From contig NZ_JAGSOV010000009.1 in the NCBI RefSeq assembly GCF_023898865.1, forward strand, positions 186,001 through 250,000: DNA of 64,000 nt, written 5' to 3'. The position numbers and the translations under genes were made by a program. Origin of the DNA: Pseudonocardia humida. Its GTDB lineage: Bacteria > Actinomycetota > Actinomycetes > Mycobacteriales > Pseudonocardiaceae. Positions 30,447 through 40,214 of this stretch are shown piece by piece; within the stretch, counting starts at the first letter, position 1, and each line of letters begins with the position of its first letter. The notes below the pieces were generated by a model. The model had not been told where the DNA came from. It saw nothing but the letters and a program-made list of their open reading frames with translations, and did not search any database.

Positions 30447-31856
30447 CTACCAGTGGTCGCCCGGATGCCCGCGCAGCAGCGTGCGGGCGTGCCCGGCGGT
30501 GACCACGCTCCCGGTGACGAGCACCCCGGGGCGGTCGCCCGCCCCGCCCGGGCGGGCCCAGCGCAGGGCGCGGTCGAGCGCGGCGGCCAGGTGCGGCTCG
30601 ACGAGCACGCGGTCGGCGCCGAGCACCTCCCGGGCCACCCCGGCGAGATCGGCGGGCCGGGTGCAGCGCGGCGACCCGTTCGTGGTGACCACGACCAGGT
30701 CGGCGCAGCCCCGCAGCGCCTCCAGCATGCCGGTGGCGTCCTTGCCCTCCAGCACGGCGAGGACGACGGCGAGCCGGGTCGCCGGGCGCGCCTCGGCGAG
30801 CGCGGCGGCCGTCACGGCCATGCCGTGCGGGTTGTGCGAGGCGTCGACCAGGACCGGCGGGTCGCGGCGCACGACCTCCAGCCGGCCGGGGGCGACCACC
30901 GCGGCCAGCGCGCGGCGCACCGCGGCGGGGTCGAGGCCGGCGTCGCGGCGGGCCAGGAACTCCTCGACAGCGGCCATCGCGACCCGGGCGTTCTCGCCCT
31001 GGTGCGCCCCGAGCAGCGGCAGCCGCAGGCCGGGCAGGTCGACGGAGCCGGTGCGCAGGTGCAGGGTCTGGCCGTCGGGGTCCGCGGCGCGGGCGACGAG
31101 CTCGACGGCGTCGGCGGCGGCGCGCACGCGCGCCCCGACGCCGCTCGCGCGCCGGTGCACGACCCGCTCGACCTCCGGCAGCTGCGCGGCGAGCACCGCG
31201 GTGGCCCCCGCCTTGATGATCCCGGCCTTCTCCCCCGCGATCGCCACCTCGTCCGGGCCGAGGTACTCGGTGTGGTCCAGGGCGATCGGGGTGAGCACCG
31301 CCACCTCGCCGTCGAGCACGTTGGTGGCGTCCCAGGAGCCGCCCATGCCGACCTCGACCACCGCCACGTCGACCCCCGCCCCGACGAACGCGACGACCGC
31401 CATCGCGGTGATCGCCTCGAAGAACGACACCGGCACCGCCCCGGCCCGGTCGACCCGTTCCAGCGCCGGGCGGACCAGTCGGTATACCTCGACGAACCGG
31501 GCCTCGTCGACGGGCTCGCCGTCGACGACGATGCGCTCGCGGACCGACTCCAGGTGCGGGCTGGTGAAGCGGCCGACCGAGAGCCCGGACGCGCGGAGCA
31601 GCCCGTCGATCATGCTGGCGGTGGTGGTCTTGCCGTTCGTCCCGGTCACGTGCACGACCGGCAGCGCGCGCTGCGGGTGGTCGAGCGCCGCCACCACCGC
31701 CCTGATGCGGTCGAGGCTGGGCTCCAGGCGGTTCTCCGGCCAGCGGGCCAGCAGGGCGCGCTCGACCTCGGCGAGGTCGGCGGGGTCGGCGGGGCCGGGA
31801 CCGGGTGCGGGGCGGACGGGGGCGCTCGTCGACGGCCCGCCCGCGAGCCCGCTCAC
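30447..31856 (-). CDS. folC: Folylpolyglutamate synthase / dihydrofolate synthase
   Basis: A 469-residue Mur-ligase-like enzyme. P-loop VTGTNGKTTTASMIDGLL, the folate-binding loop FTSPHLESVRERI, FFEAITAMAVVAF, EVGMGGSWDATN, and ALDHTEYLG with Lys-containing GEKAGIIK; C-terminal VLVDASHNPHGMAV. It adds Glu to dihydropteroate and then to folates in the cytosol. The GTG at 31856 overlaps the stop of the upstream dihydropteroate synthase gene by 4 bases (GTGA), so translation is coupled. In many bacteria folC and folP are not adjacent; here they form a compact folate pair. Confidence 0.92.
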   Translation of the reverse strand: MSGLAGGPSTSAPVRPAPGPGPADPADLAEVERALLARWPENRLEPSLDRIRAVVAALDHPQRALPVVHVTGTNGKTTTASMIDGLLRASGLSVGRFTSPHLESVRERIVVDGEPVDEARFVEVYRLVRPALERVDRAGAVPVSFFEAITAMAVVAFVGAGVDVAVVEVGMGGSWDATNVLDGEVAVLTPIALDHTEYLGPDEVAIAGEKAGIIKAGATAVLAAQLPEVERVVHRRASGVGARVRAAADAVELVARAADPDGQTLHLRTGSVDLPGLRLPLLGAHQGENARVAMAAVEEFLARRDAGLDPAAVRRALAAVVAPGRLEVVRRDPPVLVDASHNPHGMAVTAAALAEARPATRLAVVLAVLEGKDATGMLEALRGCADLVVVTTNGSPRCTRPADLAGVAREVLGADRVLVEPHLAAALDRALRWARPGGAGDRPGVLVTGSVVTAGHARTLLRGHPGDHW

Positions 31857-32740
31857 CGGACCGCCGGGACGGCGGCGGGCACCCGCACCCCGGGCTCCAC
31901 CCGGGGCGCGCCCGCCTGCGGGCCCAGCGCGGCCACCACCCGCACCGCGTCGGCCGAGGGCCCGACGTCGTGCACCCGCACGCCCCAGGCCCCGGCCCTG
32001 GCCGCGAGGACGGTGGTGGCGAGCGTGGCCGCGTCGCGCCGCTCGGGCGGGTGCTCGTCCGAGCCCGGCGGCAGCGCCCCGACCAGGAACCGCTTGCGCG
32101 ACGCGCCCACCAGCACCGGGAACCCCAGCCCCACCAGCCGGTCCAGGTGCGCCAGCAGCGTCCAGTTGTGCGCGGGGAGCTTGGCGAAGCCGAGCCCGGG
32201 GTCCACGACCAGCCGGGCGGCGTCGACGCCCGCGGCCAGCGCGTCGTCGACCCGGGCGAGCAGTTCGGCGGCGACTTCGCCGACGACGTCGTCGTAGGCG
32301 GCCGCGGCGTACATGTCGCGGCTGTCGCCGCGGGCGTGGGTGAGCACCCACGCCGCCCCGGTGCCGGCCACGACCGCCCCCATGTCCGGATCGGCCCGTC
32401 CGCCGCTGACGTCGTTGACCAGCACCGCGCCCGCCTCGACCGCCCGCGCGGCGACCCGGGCCCTGGTGGTGTCCACGCTCACCGCGACGCCGTCGGCGAC
32501 CAGCGCGGCCACCACCGGCAGCACCCGGGCCAGCTCCCGCTCCGGGTCCACCCGGCCGGCACCGGGGCGGGTGGACTCGCCCCCGACGTCGACGCAGTCG
32601 GCTCCGGCCGCCCACAGCCGCCTGCCGTGCTCCACGGCCGCCGCGGTGGTGGCGTAGCGGCCGCCGTCGGAGAAGGAGTCGGGGGTCACGTTGACCACGC
32701 CCATGACGAGGCACCGGTCGCTGGGGTCGCCGAGCATCAC
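31853..32740 (-). CDS. folP: Dihydropteroate synthase
   Basis: A 295-residue TIM-barrel enzyme that joins p-aminobenzoate to the pterin pyrophosphate in folate synthesis; it is the target of sulfonamides. Signatures: VMGVVNVTPDSFSDGG, DVGGESTRPGAG, DPGLGFAK, VGASRKRFLVG and a C-terminal RVHDVGPSADAVR. All substrate-binding loops are intact. The start GTG follows GAGGAG; an ATG is the next codon. A TAGCGT -10-like box (32767-32772, minus strand) lies about 30 bases upstream. This may be a second, FolP2-like copy, since the expected folate genes folE, folB and folK are not adjacent. Confidence 0.92.
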   Translation of the reverse strand: MMLGDPSDRCLVMGVVNVTPDSFSDGGRYATTAAAVEHGRRLWAAGADCVDVGGESTRPGAGRVDPERELARVLPVVAALVADGVAVSVDTTRARVAARAVEAGAVLVNDVSGGRADPDMGAVVAGTGAAWVLTHARGDSRDMYAAAAYDDVVGEVAAELLARVDDALAAGVDAARLVVDPGLGFAKLPAHNWTLLAHLDRLVGLGFPVLVGASRKRFLVGALPPGSDEHPPERRDAATLATTVLAARAGAWGVRVHDVGPSADAVRVVAALGPQAGAPRVEPGVRVPAAVPAVR

Positions 32741-32871
32741 GGGCCGCTCCTCGGGGTCGACCGTCGACGCTAATCACGGGCGCGCCCACCGCCATCTCGC
32801 GCATGACCGGTCTCGGCCCGGTCACCCGTCGGGACGCGGCTGCGACCATTGACGTAGGCGGGACCTCCCGG

Positions 32872-34041
32872 TCAGGCCCGCGGTGCGGCGGCCGGCTTCC
32901 GGCGCCGGTTCAGCAGGGTCAACACCGTGCCCGCGAGCAGCCCCCAGAACGCCGCGCCCACGCCGAGGAAGCCGACCCCGGCCGCGGTCACCACGAACGT
33001 GACCACCGCGGCCTCGCGCCCGTCCGGCTCGGCGGTGGCCGACGTGATGGCGCCGCCCAGCGCGCCCAGCAGGGCGAGTCCGGCGACGGCCTCGACCAGC
33101 ACCGGGGGCGAGGCCAGCAGCAGCGCGGTCGCCGGGCCCGCGGCCAGCCCGAGCAGCCCCAGCCCGATCCCGTTGGTCACCGAGGCGAGCCAGCGCCGGC
33201 TCGGGTCGGGGCCGGCGTCCGGTCCGGCGGAGAGCGCCGCGCTGATCGCGGCCAGGTTGACCGCGTGCCCGCCGGCCGGGGCGCCGGCCATCGTGGCCAG
33301 ACCGGTGGCGACCAGGACGGGGCGCAGCGGCGGGTGGTAGCCGAACTGGGCCAGCACCGCCATCCCGGGCACGTTCTGCGCGGCCATGGTGACCAGGAAC
33401 AGCGGCAGCCCCACGCTGACCAGCGTGGCGGGGTCGAGCACCGGGGTCGTCCAGACCAGCGCCGGGGCCGCGTCGGCGCCGCCCGCCGCCGGGGCGGGGC
33501 CGGTGAGCAGCACCAGCGGGACGGCCACGGCCAGCGCCGCGGGCACCGCCCACGGCGTGGCGAACCGCCCGACCAGCAGCCAGACCCCGATCACCGGCGC
33601 GGCCGGCGCGGGCACCTCGGCCAGCGCCCGCACCGGGGCCAGGCACAGCGGCAGCAGCACCCCGGCCAGCATCGCCCCGGCCACCGGCGCCGGGATGGCG
33701 GAGATCAGGCGCCCGAGGACGGGCACCAGCCCCGCCAGCACGATGAGCGCGCCGCACAGCAGGAACGCCCCGACCGCCGCCGGGAACCCGCCCGGCGGGG
33801 CGCCGGCCGCGATCAGCAGCGCCGCTCCCGGGGTCGACCAGGCGATGCTGATGGGCACGCGGTGGCGCAGCCCCAGCACGACCGCCACGACCGCGCCGGC
33901 CAGGCAGACCGCCAGCAGCCCCGACGCGGCCTGCCGCTGGTCGGCGCCGACGGCTCGCAGGCCCGTCAGCACCACGGCGAACGTGCTGGCGAACCCCACG
34001 AGCGCCGCCACCACCCCGGCCAGCACCGGTTGCCACCGCAC
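32872..34041 (-). CDS. Benzoate/H+ symporter, BenE family
   Basis: A 389-residue, about 12-helix membrane protein. It begins VRWQPVLAGVVAALVGFAST, with ISIAWSTPGAALLIAAG, FLVTMAAQNVPGMAVLAQFG and TMAGAPAGGHAVNLAAISAA as BenE hallmarks. The family imports benzoate with protons, although many actinobacterial members are untested. The GTG at 34041 is fixed by AGGAGGGG just before it. It is divergent from an XRE-cupin regulator, and an 18-bp palindrome lies between the starts. BenE next to an XRE-cupin gene is a recurrent pair, so regulator and transporter probably form a unit. Confidence 0.88.
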   Translation of the reverse strand: MRWQPVLAGVVAALVGFASTFAVVLTGLRAVGADQRQAASGLLAVCLAGAVVAVVLGLRHRVPISIAWSTPGAALLIAAGAPPGGFPAAVGAFLLCGALIVLAGLVPVLGRLISAIPAPVAGAMLAGVLLPLCLAPVRALAEVPAPAAPVIGVWLLVGRFATPWAVPAALAVAVPLVLLTGPAPAAGGADAAPALVWTTPVLDPATLVSVGLPLFLVTMAAQNVPGMAVLAQFGYHPPLRPVLVATGLATMAGAPAGGHAVNLAAISAALSAGPDAGPDPSRRWLASVTNGIGLGLLGLAAGPATALLLASPPVLVEAVAGLALLGALGGAITSATAEPDGREAAVVTFVVTAAGVGFLGVGAAFWGLLAGTVLTLLNRRRKPAAAPRA

Positions 34042-34056
34042 GAGAACCCCTCCTAG

Positions 34057-34074
34057 CGTTCCGTAAACGGAACG
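34057..34074. promoter_or_regulatory. 18-bp palindrome between BenE and XRE-cupin genes
   Basis: CGTTCCGTAAACGGAACG is a perfect 18-base inverted repeat (8-bp arms, AA centre), 15 bases upstream of the BenE start and 11 bases upstream of the XRE start. It is placed to control both genes, most likely bound by the XRE-cupin protein. Confidence 0.8.
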
Positions 34075-34085
34075 GTCGAGCAGAG

Positions 34086-34688
34086 GTGGACGATAGCCCC
34101 GTGCAGCCCCCGCCGACAACCAGCGGCCCCGCCCCGCCCGCCCTCGCCGGCGGCGGCGCCGGGGTCGGCCCGCGGGTGCGCGCCCTGCGCGAGGAGCGCG
34201 GGATCTCGCTGTCCGAGCTGGCCCGCCGGGCGTCCGTGGGCAAGGCCACGCTGTCGGGCCTGGAGACCGGCACCCGCAACCCGACCCTGGAGACCCTGCA
34301 GTCCGTCGCCGCGGCGCTCGGCCTGCCCCTGACCGCCCTGCTGGGCGACCCCGGCGCCGTCGCGGCGGGCGCGATCCGCGGCGCGGCCGTCGACATGCGG
34401 CTCCTGCGCGTCTTCGACGACGGCCCGGTGACCTACGAGCTCTACCGGATGCGCGTGCCCGCCGGGCTCGCCCAGACCTCCCCCGCCCACCACGACGGGG
34501 TCACCGAGCACGTCACGGTGTTCGCCGGGCGGCTGCGCACCGGCCCGCTGGACGGGCCGCTGCTCGTCGGGCCGGGCGAGCACGCGGAGTGGCGCGCCGA
34601 CGCGCCGCACGGCTACGCGGCGCTCGGCGACGCCGACGTGCTGGCCAGCCTGCTGATCCGCTACCCGCGCCCCGCTCCGCCCCGCTGA
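34086..34688 (+). CDS. XRE-family regulator with cupin domain
   Basis: A 200-residue regulator. After a Pro-rich N-terminus, residues about 28-90 form the HTH: VRALREERGISLSELARRAS, VGKATLSGLETGTRNPTLE, TLQSVAAALGLPLTALLG. The C-terminal part (RVFDDGPVTYELYRMRVPAG, HHDGVTEHVTVFAGRLRTG, LLVGPGEHAEWRADAPHGY) is a cupin beta-barrel that likely senses a small ligand. Start GTG at 34086; another GTG at 34101 is possible. It is divergent from BenE and probably controls it through the 18-bp palindrome. Confidence 0.88.
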   Translation: MDDSPVQPPPTTSGPAPPALAGGGAGVGPRVRALREERGISLSELARRASVGKATLSGLETGTRNPTLETLQSVAAALGLPLTALLGDPGAVAAGAIRGAAVDMRLLRVFDDGPVTYELYRMRVPAGLAQTSPAHHDGVTEHVTVFAGRLRTGPLDGPLLVGPGEHAEWRADAPHGYAALGDADVLASLLIRYPRPAPPR

Positions 34689-34700
34689 GCCCGGACGCGG

Positions 34701-34735
34701 CGGAGGGGGCCACCGCGGTGCGGTGACCCCCTCCG
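34701..34735. terminator. Bidirectional terminator hairpin
   Basis: CGGAGGGGG (34701-34709) pairs with CCCCCTCCG (34727-34735), and an inner stem CACCG/CGGTG extends it. It sits between the convergent ends of the XRE-cupin gene and the HtaA-like gene and can serve both. Confidence 0.85.
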
Positions 34736-34745
34736 GTGCGTGCGG

Positions 34746-35375
34746 TCAGATGCAGGCCACGACCTTGGCCGTGCCGATGGAGACACCCTCGCTGAACAGC
34801 GAGACGCCGAACGTCTCGTTCAGCGCGGCCGCCGCCTCCGCGGTCAGGGTCGCGCTGACCCCGCGCACGGTGACGCCCTTGTCGTCGGCCTCGACGGAGG
34901 CCTCGGACGCGTCCAGCGCGAGCAGCGGGACGCGGGTGTCGGTGCCGCTGACGCGCGCGGTGAGCACGCCCTCGGCGGTGTCGATGACGAAGTCCTGGAC
35001 ACCCAGGCTCACGTCACCGGCGCTGAACTCCAGGCCGCCGGAGTGCTCGACGGTCCCGAGCGTGGTGGCGGGGTCGAGCGACCCGCCGGTGACCGGGAAG
35101 GAGATCCGGCCGCCCTTGGCGTGGGCGTCGCCGGTCGGGGTGACCGACACGCCGTTGTCGGCGAGCAGGGCCGCGGTGTCCTCGTCGAGCTTCAGGGTGG
35201 TCCGCCCGCCCTGGAGATCGGCCGCACCGCCCTGCTCGTGCGGATCGGTGGCGGGGGCGACCGCGACGGTCGCGGGGGCGGCGGTGGCCGCGGTCGCGGG
35301 GGTCGCGACGGCCAGGCCAGCCGCCCCGACCGCGACGGTCACCAGGGAAAGGCGAAGAGCTCGGCGCAACGACAT
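34746..35375 (-). CDS. Secreted HtaA-like protein
   Basis: A 209-residue protein with a signal peptide (SLRRALRLSLVTVAVGAAG to about residue 30, cleaved near ATAATA). The mature part has repeated beta-strand blocks: GRISFPVTGGSLDPATTLG, TVEHSGGLEFSAGDVSLGVQ, DFVIDTAEGVLTARVSG. This is the rhythm of HtaA domains, which bind haem in corynebacteria, but the haem-binding Tyr/His residues are not obvious. Family membership is plausible rather than certain. A single Cys near the C-terminus (VVACI) remains. Its promoter region is shared with the divergent CarH-like gene. Confidence 0.65.
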   Translation of the reverse strand: MSLRRALRLSLVTVAVGAAGLAVATPATAATAAPATVAVAPATDPHEQGGAADLQGGRTTLKLDEDTAALLADNGVSVTPTGDAHAKGGRISFPVTGGSLDPATTLGTVEHSGGLEFSAGDVSLGVQDFVIDTAEGVLTARVSGTDTRVPLLALDASEASVEADDKGVTVRGVSATLTAEAAAALNETFGVSLFSEGVSIGTAKVVACI

Positions 35376-35448
35376 GGGTGGTTCCTCCGTGGGTCTCGTG
35401 GCCGGGCGCCGGCGGCGCCGTCACCCGATCCAGTGACAACCGTAAGAG

Positions 35449-35465
35449 TTGCACAACGTTTGCAC
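35449..35465. promoter_or_regulatory. TTGCAC direct repeat in HtaA/CarH-like divergent region
   Basis: TTGCAC occurs at 35449-35454 and 35460-35465, exactly 11 bases apart, the arrangement expected for a MerR-type protein binding one face of DNA. A minus-strand -10 (TACGGT) lies nearby toward the HtaA-like gene. No consensus is known for this regulator, so the assignment is inferred. Confidence 0.4.
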
Positions 35466-35572
35466 CACTTGGCGGCGCGCTGGGTCACCATGGGTGCGCC
35501 GGACCGGGCCGAGCAGACTGGGCGAGCGGGCCGCCCGGCTCGACGGGACAGCGGCGGGACGGGACGGGACAG

Positions 35573-36496
35573 GTGCCGGGAGAACAGGGGCGCGCGGACG
35601 ACGTGCTCGGCGTCGCGGCGGTCGCGCGCCGGCTCGGCGTCGCGCCGGCGACCCTGCGGTCGTGGCACCGCCGCTACGGGATCGGGCCGTCGTCCTACAG
35701 CAGCGGGGCCCGCCGCGCCTACACCGCCGAGGACGTGGCCCGGCTGGAGGCGATGCACGCCGCGATGGTGCGCGGCGCGTCCGCCGCCGACGCCGCCCGC
35801 ACCGCACTCGCCACCGGACTCGGCGCGTCCACGGAGCCCACCCCGCCCTCCGGGCGGCAAGGCGGGCGCGGCCTGCGCCTGCCCGACGCCGGTCCCCGCG
35901 TCCGCGGGCTCGGGCGGGCCGCGTCCGCGCTGGACGCGGAGGCGGTCGACGCCGTCCTCGACGACTCGATCACCGCGCTCGGCGTCGCCGCCACCTGGGA
36001 CGGGGTCGCCCGCCCCGTGCTCGTCGCGATCGCCGAGCGGTGGCAGCGCACGTCCACCGGTGTGGAGACCGAGCACCTGCTCAGCGAGTGCCTGCTGCGC
36101 GCCTTCCACCGGGTCGTCGACCGGGCGCCGGTGACCCGCAGTGGCCGACCGGTCCTGCTGGCCGCCGTGCCCGGCGAGGCGCACCACCTGCCCCTGTCCG
36201 CGCTGGCCGCCGTGGTCGCCGAGCGCGGCGTCGGCGCCCGCTCGCTCGCCGCGCTGCCGGAGGCGTCGCTGCGCGCGGCCGTGGACCGCACCGGACCGGC
36301 CGCGGTGTTCCTGTGGGCGCACGGCCCCGGCCCGCACCTCGAGGGGCTGTTCACCGACCTCCCGCGCCCCCGCCCCGGGTGCCGGTGGATCGTCGGCGGC
36401 CCGGGCTGGGCCGGTCAGGACCTCCCGGGCGAGGTGCTGCGCTGCGACACGCTCAGCGAGGCGGCCGACCAGGTGGAGCGCGCCGGCACCGGCTGA
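35573..36496 (+). CDS. CarH-like MerR-family regulator with B12-binding domain
   Basis: A 307-residue protein from a GTG. Residues about 14-80 are a MerR HTH: GVAAVARRLGVAPATLRSWH, RRYGIGPSSYSSGARRAYTA, EDVARLEAMHAAMVRG. The C-terminal part has both hallmarks of the CarH/LitR cobalamin photoreceptors: the light-sensing helix bundle motif W-x9-E-H (W157, E167, H168, within RWQRTSTGVETEHLLS) and the cobalt-ligand motif G-E-x-H (E202, H204) in AVPGEAHHLPLSAL. In Thermus CarH the same residues are W131, E141, H142 and H177, with nearly the same spacing. It should bind adenosylcobalamin as a dark tetramer on DNA and release it in light. The B12 binding and light response are inferred. No carotenoid gene is adjacent. 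Confidence 0.82.
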   Translation: MPGEQGRADDVLGVAAVARRLGVAPATLRSWHRRYGIGPSSYSSGARRAYTAEDVARLEAMHAAMVRGASAADAARTALATGLGASTEPTPPSGRQGGRGLRLPDAGPRVRGLGRAASALDAEAVDAVLDDSITALGVAATWDGVARPVLVAIAERWQRTSTGVETEHLLSECLLRAFHRVVDRAPVTRSGRPVLLAAVPGEAHHLPLSALAAVVAERGVGARSLAALPEASLRAAVDRTGPAAVFLWAHGPGPHLEGLFTDLPRPRPGCRWIVGGPGWAGQDLPGEVLRCDTLSEAADQVERAGTG

Positions 36497-36615
36497 GCCC
36501 GGAGGAGTGCTTCCACACACCTGCGGTGACAGGCCCGGCCCACTCAGCGGGCGGGCCCGCGAGCCGATAGAAAGACGTGCTCGCGGACCCGCGGGCGTCC
36601 CCTCGTGGAGGTTCG

Positions 36616-38718
<2,103 letters not shown>

Positions 38719-38760
38719 GCGACGGGTGGCCGCCCGAGCGCGCCACTCGCTCACCCGGGC

Positions 38761-38811
38761 TGGACGAGAGTGACTCTCGTCCACCTGGCTGGGCGAAAGT
38801 GACTCTCGCCC
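38761..38811. repeat. Pair of related palindromes after glgX
   Basis: A perfect palindrome of 23 bases (38761-38783, core GGACGAGAGTG/ACTCTCGTCC) is followed at 38791-38811 by a near-perfect relative (core GGGCGAAAGTG/ACTCTCGCCC, one mismatch). Both share AGTGACTCTCG. Placed 43-93 bases past the glgX stop, they are likely terminators. Their similarity suggests a dispersed palindrome family. Confidence 0.8.
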
Positions 38812-38955
38812 GACAAGGTTGGGCAAGACCATCAAACGCGACCGCACCATCACCGCTCACCGACAACGCGCAGGTTGAAGATCAAGCTGAGACTCGGCCG
38901 GTCGCGCGGGATGACCCCCAGCCCGGGTGTTCGGGCGCAGCAATAGGCTTCACGA

Positions 38956-40110
38956 GTGACACAAGAGGGGCGAACGCGACCGAAAGACCGCCGTGCTTCC
39001 ATTCTCGCGACCGCTGGCGTGCTGTTCCATCGGCGAGGGTACGTCGGAACGAGCCTGGAGGACATCGCCGCTGAGCTGGGTATCACGGCACCCGCGCTGT
39101 ATCGTCACTTCCGCGGGAAAGCGGCCCTTTACACCGCCGCGCTCGAATCCAATCTGGTGGAGCTCGAGCGGAGCGTCGCAGCATCCACCTCCGTCGACGA
39201 GATCGTTCGGGGATTGGCTCGGGTCGGCGTGGAGCACCCCACCCTGGGTCTGCTGTGGAGCCCTGACCGCCGCCGCCGCCTCGTGGATCCGGATGGCGAG
39301 CTGGCTCGCCGCATCTCGGCGGTGGTCGACACGGTCGGTGCGCGCGTTCACGCTGACGCGACCGGTGAACTCGGACGGATACTCGCTCGGGCGGCGCTCG
39401 CCGCTGTGTCGAGCACGGGGTTCTACTCATCACCCCTCAGCGCAGAGGAGCAGCGCCGGCAACTCGAAGAGGTCGTGGCTGCCGTTCTCAGCTTCCGGCC
39501 CCTCGATCCGCTCGTCACCCTTCCGGTCCACGACGAGGAGCCGGCGCCCCGGTCATGGGCGACGCAGAAGACGGCACTCCTCGATGCGTGCGCGTCGCTG
39601 GTGACCCGCCGCGGCGGGTACCACGCTGTCAGCCTGGACGACATCGCCGCGGCAGCCGGTGTGACGGCGGCCACGGTGTACCAACTCTTCGCGGGCAAAC
39701 CCGACCTCTTCGCGGCCGTTCTGCGCAGGGTCGCGCAGTGGGTGACGGCGATGCTGCAACAGGACTCCGCGCGCGCCACGAGCCCGGACGAAGCCCTACA
39801 GCTGACCGTGGCGTCGTCCTTGGAGTTCACCGCACGGCACCCGTCCTGGACGGGAAGCCTGGCGGACGAGTTGCCGAACCTGCCGGACGAGTACCAGGCG
39901 GAGATCCTTGCGCTCGTCCAGGACTACCTGGACGAGTGGCTGGCGCTGTGTGTCGCCATCGTGCCGGCGCTGCCCGCGGAGGCGACACGGGTCCGCATGC
40001 GCGCCGTCCTCGCCGTCATCGGTGATCGCGCGCTCCAAGCCGCCGACCTGGAGGTGTTCTCGGTGAGCGACACCACCGTGCTGGTGCGGAGGATGCTCAG
40101 CACAAGTTAA
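38956..40110 (+). CDS. Tandem TetR-domain regulator
   Basis: A 384-residue protein about twice the usual TetR length. First HTH (residues about 11-58): DRRASILATAGVLFHRRGYV, TSLEDIAAELGITAPALYRH. Second HTH (residues about 205-255): KTALLDACASLVTRRGGYHA, VSLDDIAAAAGVTAATVYQL. Each is followed by a helical ligand domain, so two TetR units are fused in one chain, able to act as a pseudo-dimer. The GTG at 38956 has TAGGCT 6 bases before it (leaderless). Codon use is less GC3-biased than in neighbours. It precedes an esterase and an MFS gene on the same strand. Confidence 0.87.
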   Translation: MTQEGRTRPKDRRASILATAGVLFHRRGYVGTSLEDIAAELGITAPALYRHFRGKAALYTAALESNLVELERSVAASTSVDEIVRGLARVGVEHPTLGLLWSPDRRRRLVDPDGELARRISAVVDTVGARVHADATGELGRILARAALAAVSSTGFYSSPLSAEEQRRQLEEVVAAVLSFRPLDPLVTLPVHDEEPAPRSWATQKTALLDACASLVTRRGGYHAVSLDDIAAAAGVTAATVYQLFAGKPDLFAAVLRRVAQWVTAMLQQDSARATSPDEALQLTVASSLEFTARHPSWTGSLADELPNLPDEYQAEILALVQDYLDEWLALCVAIVPALPAEATRVRMRAVLAVIGDRALQAADLEVFSVSDTTVLVRRMLSTS

Positions 40111-40154
40111 TGATCATCTGCTCTTCCGCCAGACGCGGACCCCTGCTCCTGCAC

Positions 40155-40174
40155 CGTTACGTGCTAAGTTAACG
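40155..40174. promoter_or_regulatory. CGTTA-N10-TAACG dyad before the esterase gene
   Basis: CGTTA (40155-40159) and TAACG (40170-40174) flank a 10-base centre including TAAGTT, a possible -10. It lies about 40 bases before the esterase start and 45 bases after the TetR stop, and is a plausible target of the tandem TetR protein. Confidence 0.5.
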
Positions 40175-40214
40175 TGAGATCCGGCTCAGTCGCGAAGCTA
40201 GCGGAGGCTCACCG

